A DNA stretch of 64,000 nt from Acetobacteraceae bacterium (GCA_027482245.1 JAIXWG010000065.1:62001-126000), one strand, 5' to 3'. Counted from the first letter of the stretch, positions 27,210-35,225 are shown. Numbers and translations: made by a program. Notes: generated by a model from the sequence alone, not told the origin.

Positions 27210-27776
27210 TCAGCCGCTACGGTGCCGGAAGCAATGCGGCTGGTGGTCATCCACCATCCCCACCGCCTGCATCCAGGCATGGACGATGGTGGGGCCGACG
27301 AATTTGAAGCCGCGCTTCTTCAGCGCCTTCGACACCGTCTCTGCCAGCGGCGTCACGGCGGAGACGCCGTCGCCCTTCACCGTCTGCCCGCCGGTGAAGG
27401 ACCAGCACCACTGGGCGAAATCCTCGCCCTTGGCCGTCATGGCGTTGAAGATGCGGGCGCCGGCGATGGTCGCCTCGATCTTGGCGCGGGACCGCACGAT
27501 GCCGGGGTCGGCCAGCAGGCGCAGGATGTCGGCCTCGTCGAAGGCGGCAACGCGGACGGGGTCGAAGCCCGCGAAGCCCGCGCGGAAGGCCTCCCGCTTC
27601 CGCAGGATCACCTGCCAGGACAGGCCGGCCTGGAAACCCTCCAGCATCAGCGTCTTCCACAAGGCGCGGGAATCGCGGACGGGCACGCCCCATTCGGTGT
27701 CGTGGTACTCCGCCATCATCGGGTCGCTGGCGGCCCAGCGGCAGCGGGGGCGTCCATCGGGATCGGTGCGCGTCAT
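27210..27776 (-). CDS. tag: DNA-3-methyladenine glycosylase I
   Basis: Removes 3-methyladenine from alkylated DNA as the first step of base excision repair. The 188-residue product has RCRWAASDPMMAEYHDTEWG, LMLEGFQAGLSWQVILRKREAF with the catalytic-pocket Trp, and KRGFKFVGPTIVHAWMQAVGMVDDH. The zinc ligands expected for Tag appear as the N-terminal Cys and YH and the C-terminal QPHCFRH. The ATG at 27776 is chosen over an upstream GC-rich extension. Confidence 0.94.
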   Translation of the reverse strand: MTRTDPDGRPRCRWAASDPMMAEYHDTEWGVPVRDSRALWKTLMLEGFQAGLSWQVILRKREAFRAGFAGFDPVRVAAFDEADILRLLADPGIVRSRAKIEATIAGARIFNAMTAKGEDFAQWCWSFTGGQTVKGDGVSAVTPLAETVSKALKKRGFKFVGPTIVHAWMQAVGMVDDHQPHCFRHRSG

Positions 27777-27822
27777 GCCCGCAGCATCCGCGCGCGCCCC
27801 GGCGCCTGGCAAGCGCCGGCCG

Positions 27823-30009
27823 TCAGAAGCCGATGGCGTAGCGGATCGTCGCCCCCAGCGCGGCATCGTTGCCGGCTATCGGCTGCCGGAGCGAGGCATC
27901 TGCCATCAGCACCTGATTCGCCGCGATGGCATGGCGGAGCCCGAGCGAGCCCACGCCGCGCAGGCGGTTGGCGTGCCGCCCGGGATCGATCGAGAAGCTC
28001 TCCAGCCCCGCAATCTCACTGCTGCCCTCGGCGCGATCCGCCACCGCGCGCAGGTCGTATTCCGCCCCCGCACCGGCCACCAGCCCGAGCCGCGGCGTCA
28101 GGGCGCCGCGCAGCCGCAGCCCCGCCGTCGCCGTCGTCGCGCGCAGGCCGAAGGCGGCATGGCGGATGGGGAATTCGACGTTGTCCGCCACGCCTTCGGC
28201 ATAGGCCTGCCGGCGGCTGTCGCTGTGGCGCAGGCCGAGATGGGGCTGCGCGATCCAGCCCTCCGCCACGACCACGCCATAGGCAGCCTCCAGCCCGAAG
28301 GCGATCGAGGTCGCCCGCGCCCGGCCGGTGCCGGGTTCGGTATCCGGCAGTTGCGCGCGCGTGATCCGCAACTCCCCCTGCCGGTAGGCGGCCGAGGCGC
28401 GCAGCGTCAGCCCCGCCGCATCGGGGCTGCGCTGGTGCACGACGAAGGCGCCGAGCAGCGGCGCGGTGTTGCGCGGCGTGACGCCCCCCTGGCTGCCGGT
28501 CGCGAAGGGCTGGTCCAGCGCCGCGCCGATGCGCCAGTCCGGCGCCAGGCGGAAGGCCGCCGTGACCAGCGCCGCGCCTTCGCCCCACGCGCCCTGCGTG
28601 CCGCGCAGGCCGATCGAGACGCAGGCGCCCGACTGGTCGAAGGACACGCAATCCAGATCCAGCGCATCGATGCTGACGGAAGCGCGCTGCGCCAGCACGC
28701 CCCGCACCGCCCCGGCGCTGGATTGCAGCGCAGAGCGTGTGTTCGCCGCATCCGGCCCGCTTAGCCAGGCCAGCAGGTCCCAGCTTTCCGCCGTGGCGCC
28801 CGCCGTCAGCATCCAGGCGAAGCGGCCGAGTTCGAAGCGCGTCTCCTCGTTGCTGATCGCCGCGGCCGAGACGCCCGTCAGCACGTCCCGGTAGCGCGCG
28901 GCCGCCAGGGCCGATGCCTCATCGACCCCGAAGGCCATGCTGCCGGCGGCGTTGCCGACCGAGAGCCGCCCGAACTCCGACACCGACCGCACCAGGACGC
29001 GATAGGTCGCGGGCAAGGTGCCGGCATAGCGAAGCGGCGCCGCCCCGCCCTGCGCGTTGGTCAGGGCGAGCACGGTGCCCGCGCCGCGCAGCTCGATCCC
29101 CGCCTGGCCCGCCCCGGGGGTGATGGTGCCGAGGTTGGTGATCGTCGCCCCCGGCGCCTCCACCAGGATGCCCTGCGCGCCCGCCGCGATCGATCCGCGA
29201 TTCACCACGGCCGTCCCGCTGCCCGACAGGAGAAATCCCGCCGCATCCGCCCCCGTCGTCACGATGGACCCCGTGTTGAGGATCGACCCGCCCGCACCTT
29301 CCAGCCAGATTCCGTGGCCGAGCGCGCCGCCCGTGCCGATGCTGCCGGTATTCTCGATGATGGTGCCGGCGCCACTCGCCCAGATCCCGCGATAGGGCGC
29401 CTCCGTCACCGTGATGGTGCCGCTGTTGCGGATGGTGGCGCCCGCATTGAAGGCGCGGACTCCGTTGCCGGAGACGGTCATGGTGCCGCTGTTGGTGATG
29501 GTGTCGCCATCGGCCTCGGACCGGATGCCATGCGCGGCCAGGCCGGTCGTGACGATGATGCCTTCATTCGTCAGCGTCGCCCGCGCGCCGCCCGACCGCA
29601 GCGCCGGCCCGTTCTGCCCGCTGGTGATGATGGTGCCGCGGTTGACGATCACCGCATCCGCCCCGTCCGACCGCACGCCATGGCCGGACCGGCCGCTGGT
29701 GGTGATGGTGCCGGTATTGGTGATGACCGCGTTGTCGCCGCTGGACTGGATGCCGGGGCTGTTCTGCGCGGTGGTCGTGATGGTCCCGGCATTGGTGATG
29801 GTGGTGGCGGCGCCGCTGGAGAGCATGCCGCTGGTGTCGGCAGTCCCGGTGCTGATGCAGCCGGTATTGGAGAGGCTGGCCCCGGCCGCTGAGGAACTGA
29901 CCTGCCCCGCGCATTGCGCCCGCGCCGGCGCGCCTGCCAGGCCGAGGCACGGCACGGCGAGTGCCATCAGCCAGCCGGCCGGCTGGCGCCCCCGGATGAT
30001 CGCGTGCAT
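27823..30009 (-). CDS. Autotransporter (type Va) with short beta-helix passenger repeats
   Basis: A 728-residue outer-membrane protein. An N-terminal signal ends in APARAQ, and residues 45-325 are about eleven imperfect repeats of 22-25 residues with the core (I/V)TNxGTI followed by a Gly/Ala-rich turn, which should fold as a beta helix. Residues from about 400 to the final F form the autotransporter beta-barrel, with alternating strands such as YGVVVAEGWIAQPHLGLRHS and the terminal IRYAIGF. The passenger is very short for a classical autotransporter. Two Cys pairs, in QCAGQ/GCIS and LDCVSF/GACVSIG, are visible. It is monocistronic, between tag and ridA. Confidence 0.85.
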   Translation of the reverse strand: MHAIIRGRQPAGWLMALAVPCLGLAGAPARAQCAGQVSSSAAGASLSNTGCISTGTADTSGMLSSGAATTITNAGTITTTAQNSPGIQSSGDNAVITNTGTITTSGRSGHGVRSDGADAVIVNRGTIITSGQNGPALRSGGARATLTNEGIIVTTGLAAHGIRSEADGDTITNSGTMTVSGNGVRAFNAGATIRNSGTITVTEAPYRGIWASGAGTIIENTGSIGTGGALGHGIWLEGAGGSILNTGSIVTTGADAAGFLLSGSGTAVVNRGSIAAGAQGILVEAPGATITNLGTITPGAGQAGIELRGAGTVLALTNAQGGAAPLRYAGTLPATYRVLVRSVSEFGRLSVGNAAGSMAFGVDEASALAAARYRDVLTGVSAAAISNEETRFELGRFAWMLTAGATAESWDLLAWLSGPDAANTRSALQSSAGAVRGVLAQRASVSIDALDLDCVSFDQSGACVSIGLRGTQGAWGEGAALVTAAFRLAPDWRIGAALDQPFATGSQGGVTPRNTAPLLGAFVVHQRSPDAAGLTLRASAAYRQGELRITRAQLPDTEPGTGRARATSIAFGLEAAYGVVVAEGWIAQPHLGLRHSDSRRQAYAEGVADNVEFPIRHAAFGLRATTATAGLRLRGALTPRLGLVAGAGAEYDLRAVADRAEGSSEIAGLESFSIDPGRHANRLRGVGSLGLRHAIAANQVLMADASLRQPIAGNDAALGATIRYAIGF
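29040..29870 (-). repeat. Tandem coding repeats in the autotransporter passenger
   Basis: About eleven degenerate units of 66-75 bp are read on the minus strand. Each encodes one rung of the form TNxGTI-x-TTG-x-GI-x-S-x-GA. On the plus strand they show as recurring GTGATGGTGCC-type runs. Unit length varies by three-base steps, as expected for slippage or recombination that keeps frame. Confidence 0.7.
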
Positions 30010-30078
30010 GCAGGCTCCAGGACCACGGATTCCGCGATCCTAGGCCGCCGGGGGTTCACGCTTCCTTGCCGCGTGCCC

Positions 30079-30462
30079 TCAGGGCGGAGGCAGGGCGGCG
30101 GTGATGATGATCTCGATCAGGTCGCCCTCGGGCATCCGCGATTCGACGAAGGACCGCACTGGGCCCTGCCCATCCGGCATCCAGGAAGCCCAGACCTCGT
30201 CGAAGGCGGGCTTGTTGTCGTGGTCGGTCACCACGACCTCCGCCTTCACGATCCGGGTCCGGTCCACGCCGGCCTCGGCCAGGTAGCCATCCAGCACCGC
30301 CAGCGTGCCCCGCGTCTGTGCCCGGATGTCCGGCGTCCGGTCCGGGGAGACGGCGACCGCCCAGAGAAACCCGCCCCCACCCGGCAGGCGGTAGATCGAG
30401 ACGGCCGATTTGCTCGGCAGCTTCCGGCTCGGGATGCGGAAGAGGTCGTCGTTCACTCCCAC
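30079..30462 (-). CDS. RidA/YjgF-family protein
   Basis: A 127-residue member of the Rid superfamily, which deaminates reactive enamine/imine intermediates. The C-terminal half carries VDRTRIVKAEVVVTDHD, FDEVWASWMPDGQGPVRSFVESRMPEGDLIEIIITA, including the conserved Arg of the active cleft. The N-terminal 25 residues are atypical. The start is a GTG at 30462 (or the GTG at 30456) that lies inside the left attachment repeat of the island, so the 5' end is shared with what was the guaA 3' end. AAGG ten bases upstream now comes from island DNA. Confidence 0.75.
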   Translation of the reverse strand: MGVNDDLFRIPSRKLPSKSAVSIYRLPGGGGFLWAVAVSPDRTPDIRAQTRGTLAVLDGYLAEAGVDRTRIVKAEVVVTDHDNKPAFDEVWASWMPDGQGPVRSFVESRMPEGDLIEIIITAALPPP

Positions 30463-30464
30463 TC
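30455..30464 (+). repeat. Left attachment repeat (attL core)
   Basis: ACTCCCACTC, identical and co-oriented with 46283-46292. Left of it is chromosomal ridA; right of it is AT-rich island DNA. Reverse-complemented it reads GAGTGGGAGT, encoding the GuaA C-terminus. Even the island-derived frame entering here reads MEWE and stop, copying the guaA end. Confidence 0.8.
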
Positions 30465-30673
30465 CATAGTTACCTTGGAAATTTGTGCTGCTTTTTCAAT
30501 AGTTTGCATGACTAAATTTTCCTTGCGTAACTTTTGTGCAACGACCGTCTTTTGCGTATGGTGCGCGATGGGCTTCATATTAGCGCTGCCCAAACACGAC
30601 CTTGCACGCTGCGCAACCTGCAACTGTACCGTGATTGCCACGTTCACAGATCGTCGTCCGTGGGTCATCGCGC

Positions 30674-33118
30674 CTAACTAAGTAGATGGTATTTCTTCAA
30701 CAGTGTCTCGACGCGGTCGACGTGCGGTTGAATTTGCGATTGTTGCGGGGTGGAGTAGCCGACTTGAGCGTGGTGGGCTGGGTCACAGAAGGCCACCGTA
30801 TCCCGCAAACCGGCGTGCTCGTTCGGTGTCGTGTCGGGCGTGGTTGTGAACACAGCTAAGAGATCGCTCGCGGTTGCGCGATCAAGTGTCACGGGGGTCG
30901 CCCTACCTGTTTTCCGATGATATAACTCACGCACGAGCGCTTCGATGAGCACCCTAAGACGATCAACCGCAACCTCGCGATAGCTCGAATTCCCTTTTGC
31001 ATAAAGCTTAATCTCCTGAAGCATCCGCTTCAGCCTGTCCTGCTCGATCAGAACAGGTCCAGAAACTGTGTACTGATCGAACTGGTAATGCGATATGCTA
31101 CGGTCAAAGTGCAGCAGACGAAGACGCTCCGTCAGAGCCTTCGCATGCGACAGCACGATCACCTGCTTTCCGCGCTCGTCTAGCAAATGCGGTATCACCG
31201 ATGCGATGAACGCCTCTGTGTGGCTGTCGTCCATCGCTTGAACAGGATCATCGAGGACAACGAAGCTAAACGGTGAGCTGGGCGTGGTTGCCCGCATCAG
31301 CCAAATGGCAAGCCCGAGACAGTTAAGCTGGCATTGGCTAAGCGTTGCCGCAGCAGGCATGCGCTTGGCAAAGCTCCGAGCGTGCAGCTTCATATTGTCG
31401 GTCGCTGGTTCCATAGCGTCGAAACCGACATCCGCGTTCGGATGAAGCAGATCATGCAGGTGTTTGATCTCTTGCCCGCGTGTTCCCAATAGCTCAGACT
31501 GCTTACGTTGGATCTCTGCCTCAACGTCGCGAACAAGTGCCTGGCTCTCGCGGAGCAAAGCTTCGTACCGCCCCAAGACTATCAAGCGATCTACATCACG
31601 GAGAGCTTTCCCAACGGCATCTATCGCGGCAACCATCGCATCTTCGGCGACCTTGCTCTCAAGGAGGGGCAAGACCGCCTGCAAAGCGCCATCGTACGCA
31701 TGCAGGGCGCCCTCAACCTCAGAGGCTCGCTCCAACAAGTGCCTCCGACCTCCGCGCACTGCTGCGAGAAGGGTCGGGAACGCTACCGCGCGCCCTACAT
31801 CCTGTGTTGCGTCTTTAGCCGACTGAGTGATCTCGGCAATGAGGGCCTCGAAGGCTTGCCGCTCAACACCCAAGCTATCGTGTGCATTCAAGAACGCCGC
31901 GACTTCGCCCCTGTGTTCTGGCAAGAGTATCGACAGAGCGGCTCTATCCCCATCACTGTTCAGCGCGAGTGAGCCAACCGCAGCGAAAGCGTTGCTGACG
32001 TCCCTGGCGCGCGCAACAACGATTGCTGAGTTAGCGCCAACGGCCCGCTGCGCCTCAAGGACGGCGCCCCCAGTAGCGATCCTTTCGTGCAGCTCCGCGC
32101 GCCGCGTCGCACCAAGCGTCTCCGCTTCGCACATAGGGCAGGTGTCACCAGTTGGAGCGATACGCAGGCCCAAATCCCAAAACCGTAGTTGATCCGTCGC
32201 ATACGCAGCCGCTACCGCCGCCGCTAAATCAGCTATGGCATTGCCGAGCTGTTCCAGCCCGTCTGCCAGCCCTGCAACGGCCGCAGATAGCGCGACGACG
32301 AGTTCGCTATGATTTTCTGCACACGCAATTGCCGGAAGATTAAACACTGCGGCGCTAACCGCCTGGCGCGTCTCTCGCAGAGTAGCAAGTGCCAAGAGCG
32401 CATCAGCATGCGTAGCTCCGCTGAGCTGGTTGGCGGCAGCGATAAGGGCAGCGGTGTCTGCTTCAGGCTCGACAGCAGGCACCGTTCGCGACCAGCGATC
32501 TGCGAGTTGGGCAAGCGACGGGATGCGACGGAGCTCTCCGTGGAGCTTGCCGATAGCAGCCCGGGCATGCAGCACCTGAGCCGGCGGTGTTTTCTGAAAT
32601 GAGCTACGTGCACTTTCGAGTGCTGCTTTGAAGCGGATGAGGTCTTCCAAACCTAGAGCTTCGCAAATTGCGTCACGCCGCTCCTTGGGCTTTTGGTGAA
32701 CGAACATCTGGAGCGCATGCTGCGCAACGACTGGGTACGCAGCTTCGGGCGGAACCAAGCCTATCGAAGCAAAATCAGCAGGGCGCCCATCGACGAGCGT
32801 AACCTGAGCTTCGTTAGCATCCATCTGCCGCGATAGCTTGATCTCGCGGCCCTGCCAAAGCACGTGGGCAGAAACCTCTGAGGTGCCATCACCATGGACG
32901 TTCGCTAGCGAACCTACGTACTCGAGCTTGCTGAAAGTCTCGCCGCGCTTCCTTCGCAGGGTCGTTCCGTAGAACAGCCATTCGATAGCTTCAGCTAAGC
33001 TTGTCTTGCCGAAGCCGTTCGGCCCGTAAAAAAGCGTCAAGTCCGGGCCAAAGGCGATCTCTGTGGTCCCGGGACCGAAGCCGCGAAAGCAGCTAATCGA
33101 CAGCTTCAGGAGGCGCAT
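30674..33118 (-). CDS. Rad50/SMC-like AAA ATPase (possible RloC-type nuclease)
   Basis: An 814-residue ABC-type ATPase. Walker A is GPNGFGKTS (residues 32-40), and a zinc-hook-like CPMC sits at about 327-330 between helical arms. A signature-like LSQCQLNCLGLAIWL precedes Walker B and D-loop FVVLDDPVQAMDDSH (about 613-630). The C-terminal 100 residues beyond the ATPase contain RVLIEALVRELYH and PAHHAQVG, an RxxxE plus His arrangement reminiscent of PrrC/RloC anticodon nucleases. The nuclease reading is inference; DNA-end processing or another defence ATPase is equally possible. The start at 33118 (MRLLKLSISCFRGFG) is the usual SMC-type N-terminus and overlaps the upstream small gene by 26 bases. 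Confidence 0.75.
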   Translation of the reverse strand: MRLLKLSISCFRGFGPGTTEIAFGPDLTLFYGPNGFGKTSLAEAIEWLFYGTTLRRKRGETFSKLEYVGSLANVHGDGTSEVSAHVLWQGREIKLSRQMDANEAQVTLVDGRPADFASIGLVPPEAAYPVVAQHALQMFVHQKPKERRDAICEALGLEDLIRFKAALESARSSFQKTPPAQVLHARAAIGKLHGELRRIPSLAQLADRWSRTVPAVEPEADTAALIAAANQLSGATHADALLALATLRETRQAVSAAVFNLPAIACAENHSELVVALSAAVAGLADGLEQLGNAIADLAAAVAAAYATDQLRFWDLGLRIAPTGDTCPMCEAETLGATRRAELHERIATGGAVLEAQRAVGANSAIVVARARDVSNAFAAVGSLALNSDGDRAALSILLPEHRGEVAAFLNAHDSLGVERQAFEALIAEITQSAKDATQDVGRAVAFPTLLAAVRGGRRHLLERASEVEGALHAYDGALQAVLPLLESKVAEDAMVAAIDAVGKALRDVDRLIVLGRYEALLRESQALVRDVEAEIQRKQSELLGTRGQEIKHLHDLLHPNADVGFDAMEPATDNMKLHARSFAKRMPAAATLSQCQLNCLGLAIWLMRATTPSSPFSFVVLDDPVQAMDDSHTEAFIASVIPHLLDERGKQVIVLSHAKALTERLRLLHFDRSISHYQFDQYTVSGPVLIEQDRLKRMLQEIKLYAKGNSSYREVAVDRLRVLIEALVRELYHRKTGRATPVTLDRATASDLLAVFTTTPDTTPNEHAGLRDTVAFCDPAHHAQVGYSTPQQSQIQPHVDRVETLLKKYHLLS

Positions 33119-33311
33119 CAACGGGGTCCGCAACCTTGGCTTCCATCACCGCCTTGAGCCGAGAAGCAATATCGGCCTCGGTCATTGTCGGATCATCGAG
33201 TGCTTCGCGATAGGCCTCGGTAAGGCACCGCGCACAGTCGCCTACCACCGACGCTGCAAACTCCTCAAAATGCGCCCTCTGCGTCACTTCCAAGCTATCC
33301 CATATAAACAA
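33093..33311 (-). CDS. Small protein coupled to the Rad50-like ATPase
   Basis: A 72-residue, mostly helical acidic protein (SLEVTQRAHFEEFAASVVGD, CARCLTEAYREALDDP, ADIASRLKAVMEAKV) with a CARC motif. It starts at a TTG (33311) with a weak ribosome site and overlaps the ATPase gene by 26 bases, so it is translated with it. I do not recognise a family. By position it could be a cofactor, sensor or antitoxin-like partner of the ATPase. Confidence 0.55.
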   Translation of the reverse strand: MFIWDSLEVTQRAHFEEFAASVVGDCARCLTEAYREALDDPTMTEADIASRLKAVMEAKVADPVDAPPEAVD

Positions 33312-33392
33312 AACGTCACGCGACCCTAGGGGCTAGAACCTCGTTCCGCAACGACAAAAGAGCGGCGCAAGGGTCGCCACCCCCCTTCAGGC

Positions 33393-33965
33393 TTAGCCGA
33401 CCAGCTCCACTGCTGCCCGCATCATCTCCTCATTCACATCGATGTAGGCCTGTGTGACGCGTATGTCGCGATGGCCGGCGATTTCAGCCAAGACCCGAAC
33501 CCCAACGCCCTTCTGTGCGAGCGTGGTGATCAGCGTGCGACGGCCACTGTGGCTCGTCGCGCCATCCATGCCTGCGCGCGCGTAGATCACGTTCACGGCT
33601 TGGCAAAGGCTGTTGGCGGAGAAGGCCGTTCGCTTTTGGGTGGTGAACAGGGGCGCATCTGCCGGTGGCGTGTCGTCCAACGACTTCACGTAGGCTGTCA
33701 GCTCCTTGCGAAGCTTGTCGCTGACATAGACCGTGCGCGCGTGCCTGCCCTTGGTGCGGGCCGCGTCGAGCCGTATCTCGGTCCTGATCGCGCCGTTCCT
33801 GCCAACGACATCGCCGACGCGCAGCGATGCGACCTCGCCAATCCGCATTGCCGCCCAATGGGTGAGCAGGATGATGGACCTGTTGCGCGCTGCGTGGGGG
33901 CGCGTTGCAACGTAATCCAGCACGCGCCTGAGTTCCTTGCCCGAGAGCACTTTTGCCTGCGGCAT
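33393..33965 (-). CDS. Catalytic-domain-only tyrosine recombinase
   Basis: A 190-residue site-specific recombinase. All catalytic residues of the family are present: Arg in AAMRIGEVASLRV, Lys in AARTKGRHARTVYV, His-x-x-Arg in TSHSGRRTLITTLAQ, His in EIAGHRDIRVTQAY and Tyr in AYIDVNEEM. The N-terminal core-binding domain of ordinary integrases is absent: the protein begins only about 30 residues before the first catalytic region. It is distinct from the guaA-proximal integrase. An inverted repeat and a module-boundary palindrome lie just upstream, which may be its targets. Confidence 0.82.
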   Translation of the reverse strand: MPQAKVLSGKELRRVLDYVATRPHAARNRSIILLTHWAAMRIGEVASLRVGDVVGRNGAIRTEIRLDAARTKGRHARTVYVSDKLRKELTAYVKSLDDTPPADAPLFTTQKRTAFSANSLCQAVNVIYARAGMDGATSHSGRRTLITTLAQKGVGVRVLAEIAGHRDIRVTQAYIDVNEEMMRAAVELVG

Positions 33966-33977
33966 GCGCAGCTCCTT

Positions 33978-34022
33978 CAAACCTCATGTTTCCGCTGCGA
34001 GCAGCATATTTCCTGAGGTTTG
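33978..34022. promoter_or_regulatory. Inverted repeat upstream of the short recombinase
   Basis: CAAACCTCA (33978-33986) and TGAGGTTTG (34014-34022) are a perfect 9-bp inverted pair, 27 bases apart, immediately upstream of the recombinase ATG at 33965. The spacer holds AT-rich GCATATTTCC. Pairs of inverted sites like this suit an operator for autoregulation or arm-binding sites for the recombinase. Confidence 0.5.
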
Positions 34023-34026
34023 GGCT

Positions 34027-34043
34027 GGACGACCGGAAAGACG
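34027..34043 (+). repeat. 17-bp direct repeat, copy 1
   Basis: GGACGACCGGAAAGACG occurs here and again at 35226-35242, in the same orientation. The two copies bracket the tiny ORFs, the 50-residue gene and the 145-residue gene (about 1.2 kb). They may be remnants of an insertion or shared regulatory sites. Confidence 0.6.
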
Positions 34044-34151
34044 TGCGGGATGGGCGCAATGATTACAGTGGGTTAGCGGCGCCGCTGCGCAGGGCAAAAC
34101 CTATGAAAACACGAATTTCATTATGTTCCGCTCGCGCCCGTTCGGGGCTGC

Positions 34152-34172
34152 AAACTCAAGACTTTTGAGTTT
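34152..34172 (+). repeat. Module-boundary palindrome, site A
   Basis: Perfect 8-bp arms AAACTCAA (34152-34159) and TTGAGTTT (34165-34172) flank the asymmetric spacer GACTT. This is the most complete of four related sites in the island (see 37505, 40766, 42056). It lies between the short recombinase and the small accessory genes. The geometry of two arms around a five-base spacer resembles core sites of tyrosine recombinases, but an operator is also possible. Confidence 0.65.
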
Positions 34173-34184
34173 CAGCGCAGCGCG

Positions 34185-34373
34185 TCAGGTGGGCTTCGCT
34201 GCGCGCTGCTGGGCAAGCTGGGCTGCACGGCGACTACGCTGCGCGCGCTGCGTGGCATCGTTTGCCCGCTGCCGTGCCCTGTCCGCGCTGAGCTGCTGCT
34301 TGCGCCTGCGCAGCGTGGCCATCTGCGCATCAACCTGCTTGATCTGCGCGTCCACGACCTCGCGTATCAGCAT
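34185..34373 (-). CDS. Possible 62-residue basic coiled-coil protein
   Basis: The reading frame begins MLIREVVDAQIKQVDAQMATLRRRKQQL and is Arg/Gln/Ala-rich, predicted as a single long helix. It overlaps the upstream 39-residue frame by seven bases (ATGCTGA), which favours real, coupled translation. There is no recognisable family and composition bias is strong, so it may be spurious. Confidence 0.35.
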   Translation of the reverse strand: MLIREVVDAQIKQVDAQMATLRRRKQQLSADRARQRANDATQRAQRSRRAAQLAQQRAAKPT

Positions 34374-34486
34374 GCGCGCCGCACCCGCATCGCGTCCAGC
34401 GCGGCAAAGATGGCAGCAAGCACGGCATCTCGCTCGCGCTCCCGCTGTTTCGGCGTCATGGCCGCCGTAATCCGATAGGTCTTCAT
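34367..34486 (-). CDS. Possible 39-residue peptide gene
   Basis: The frame encodes MKTYRITAAMTPKQRERER and continues with a short hydrophobic helix to a stop that overlaps the next start. It is basic at the N-terminus with a single C-terminal Cys. The Shine-Dalgarno is poor. Support comes only from the coupled arrangement with the 62-residue frame. Confidence 0.3.
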   Translation of the reverse strand: MKTYRITAAMTPKQRERERDAVLAAIFAALDAMRVRRAC

Positions 34487-34586
34487 AGCTTTATTTAGCG
34501 CATCGGCGTGATCGCACCGCCGATATGGCAAGGGCGCCGCCGGTATCCCGACGACGCCCTTTGCAAGCCGAGTGCGTTATGCAGCG

Positions 34587-34739
34587 CTACGACGAGTGCT
34601 GATGAAGGTCGAACACGCGGCCCCTGCCGTACTGGAGTTCCAGCAGCTGCCGCGCATGGTTGAGGCTCGTCGCCTCAACGCTGACCTTGGCGAGACCGCC
34701 CGATGGCAGGCGGATCGTGGCTTGGTACGTGTTCCGCAT
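34587..34739 (-). CDS. Small conserved-type protein (50 residues)
   Basis: The frame reads MRNTYQATIRLPSGGLAKVSVEA then SLNHARQLLELQYGRGRVFDL. A beta hairpin followed by a helix and a strand is a believable small fold, similar to short proteins often found beside the next gene in mobile islands. Its ATG shares a base with the stop of the upstream 145-residue gene (TGATG), indicating translational coupling. The function is unknown. Confidence 0.6.
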   Translation of the reverse strand: MRNTYQATIRLPSGGLAKVSVEATSLNHARQLLELQYGRGRVFDLHQHSS

Positions 34740-35176
34740 CAGCCCTTGCCCTGCTTGGCCTTGCCGGCGCTGAGCACAGCGTCAATCGCGCCGTCCAGTT
34801 CGCCCGCGTTCACCGCGTCCATAATGGTACGGATGGTGGCCGGAACGGCGGCGACGTTCTCGACGCGCAGCGCACGCTTGCCCTTGGCCAGCTCCAAGGG
34901 CTTCGCGCCGTAGCGGACCACCATGGTCAGCCCATCGCCGTCCTTCCACCACCACGCCTTGATGCGCTTCTCACGCGTGACGCGGGTCTTGTTGCCGTCG
35001 TTGTCGCGCGTCCACGCTTGCTTCATCACCACGTGCTTGCTGCCAGCCGCCTCGGCTTCCGCCAGCGCCAGCTGCTCTTCGAGCTTGGTGACGAGCTTTT
35101 GCCGACGCGCTTCCTGCGGCGTCATGGCCATGCGAGCCTTGAGCGGGACGAGATTAAGCTTGCTGATCGTGCTCAC
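34739..35176 (-). CDS. Conserved hypothetical island protein (DUF6641-like)
   Basis: A 145-residue basic protein beginning at a GTG (35176) with AAGGAG upstream: VSTISKLNLVPLKARMAM, TPQEARRQKLVTKLEEQLALAE, then a Trp-rich RIKAWWWKDGDGLTMVVRYG and IRTIMDAVNAGELDGAIDAVL. I recall similar proteins as DUF6641 in accessory regions but cannot confirm this. The function is unknown. The in-frame ATG far upstream is rejected because it lacks a ribosome site and reads through the intergenic repeat. Confidence 0.65.
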   Translation of the reverse strand: MSTISKLNLVPLKARMAMTPQEARRQKLVTKLEEQLALAEAEAAGSKHVVMKQAWTRDNDGNKTRVTREKRIKAWWWKDGDGLTMVVRYGAKPLELAKGKRALRVENVAAVPATIRTIMDAVNAGELDGAIDAVLSAGKAKQGKG

Positions 35177-35225
35177 GGCATTCTCCTTCTGTTGCCGTGG
35201 ACATGCTGCTTTCAGATGGCGAGGA

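Noticed and set aside
30453..30668. 71-residue minus-strand frame ending KVTMEWE at the left island end
   Set aside because: It has no ribosome site or family. Its end is simply the attachment core read in the guaA frame, so it is informative for the insertion but not a gene.
31464..32202. Several plus-strand frames inside the Rad50-like gene
   Set aside because: All are antisense to the intact ATPase and match no family.
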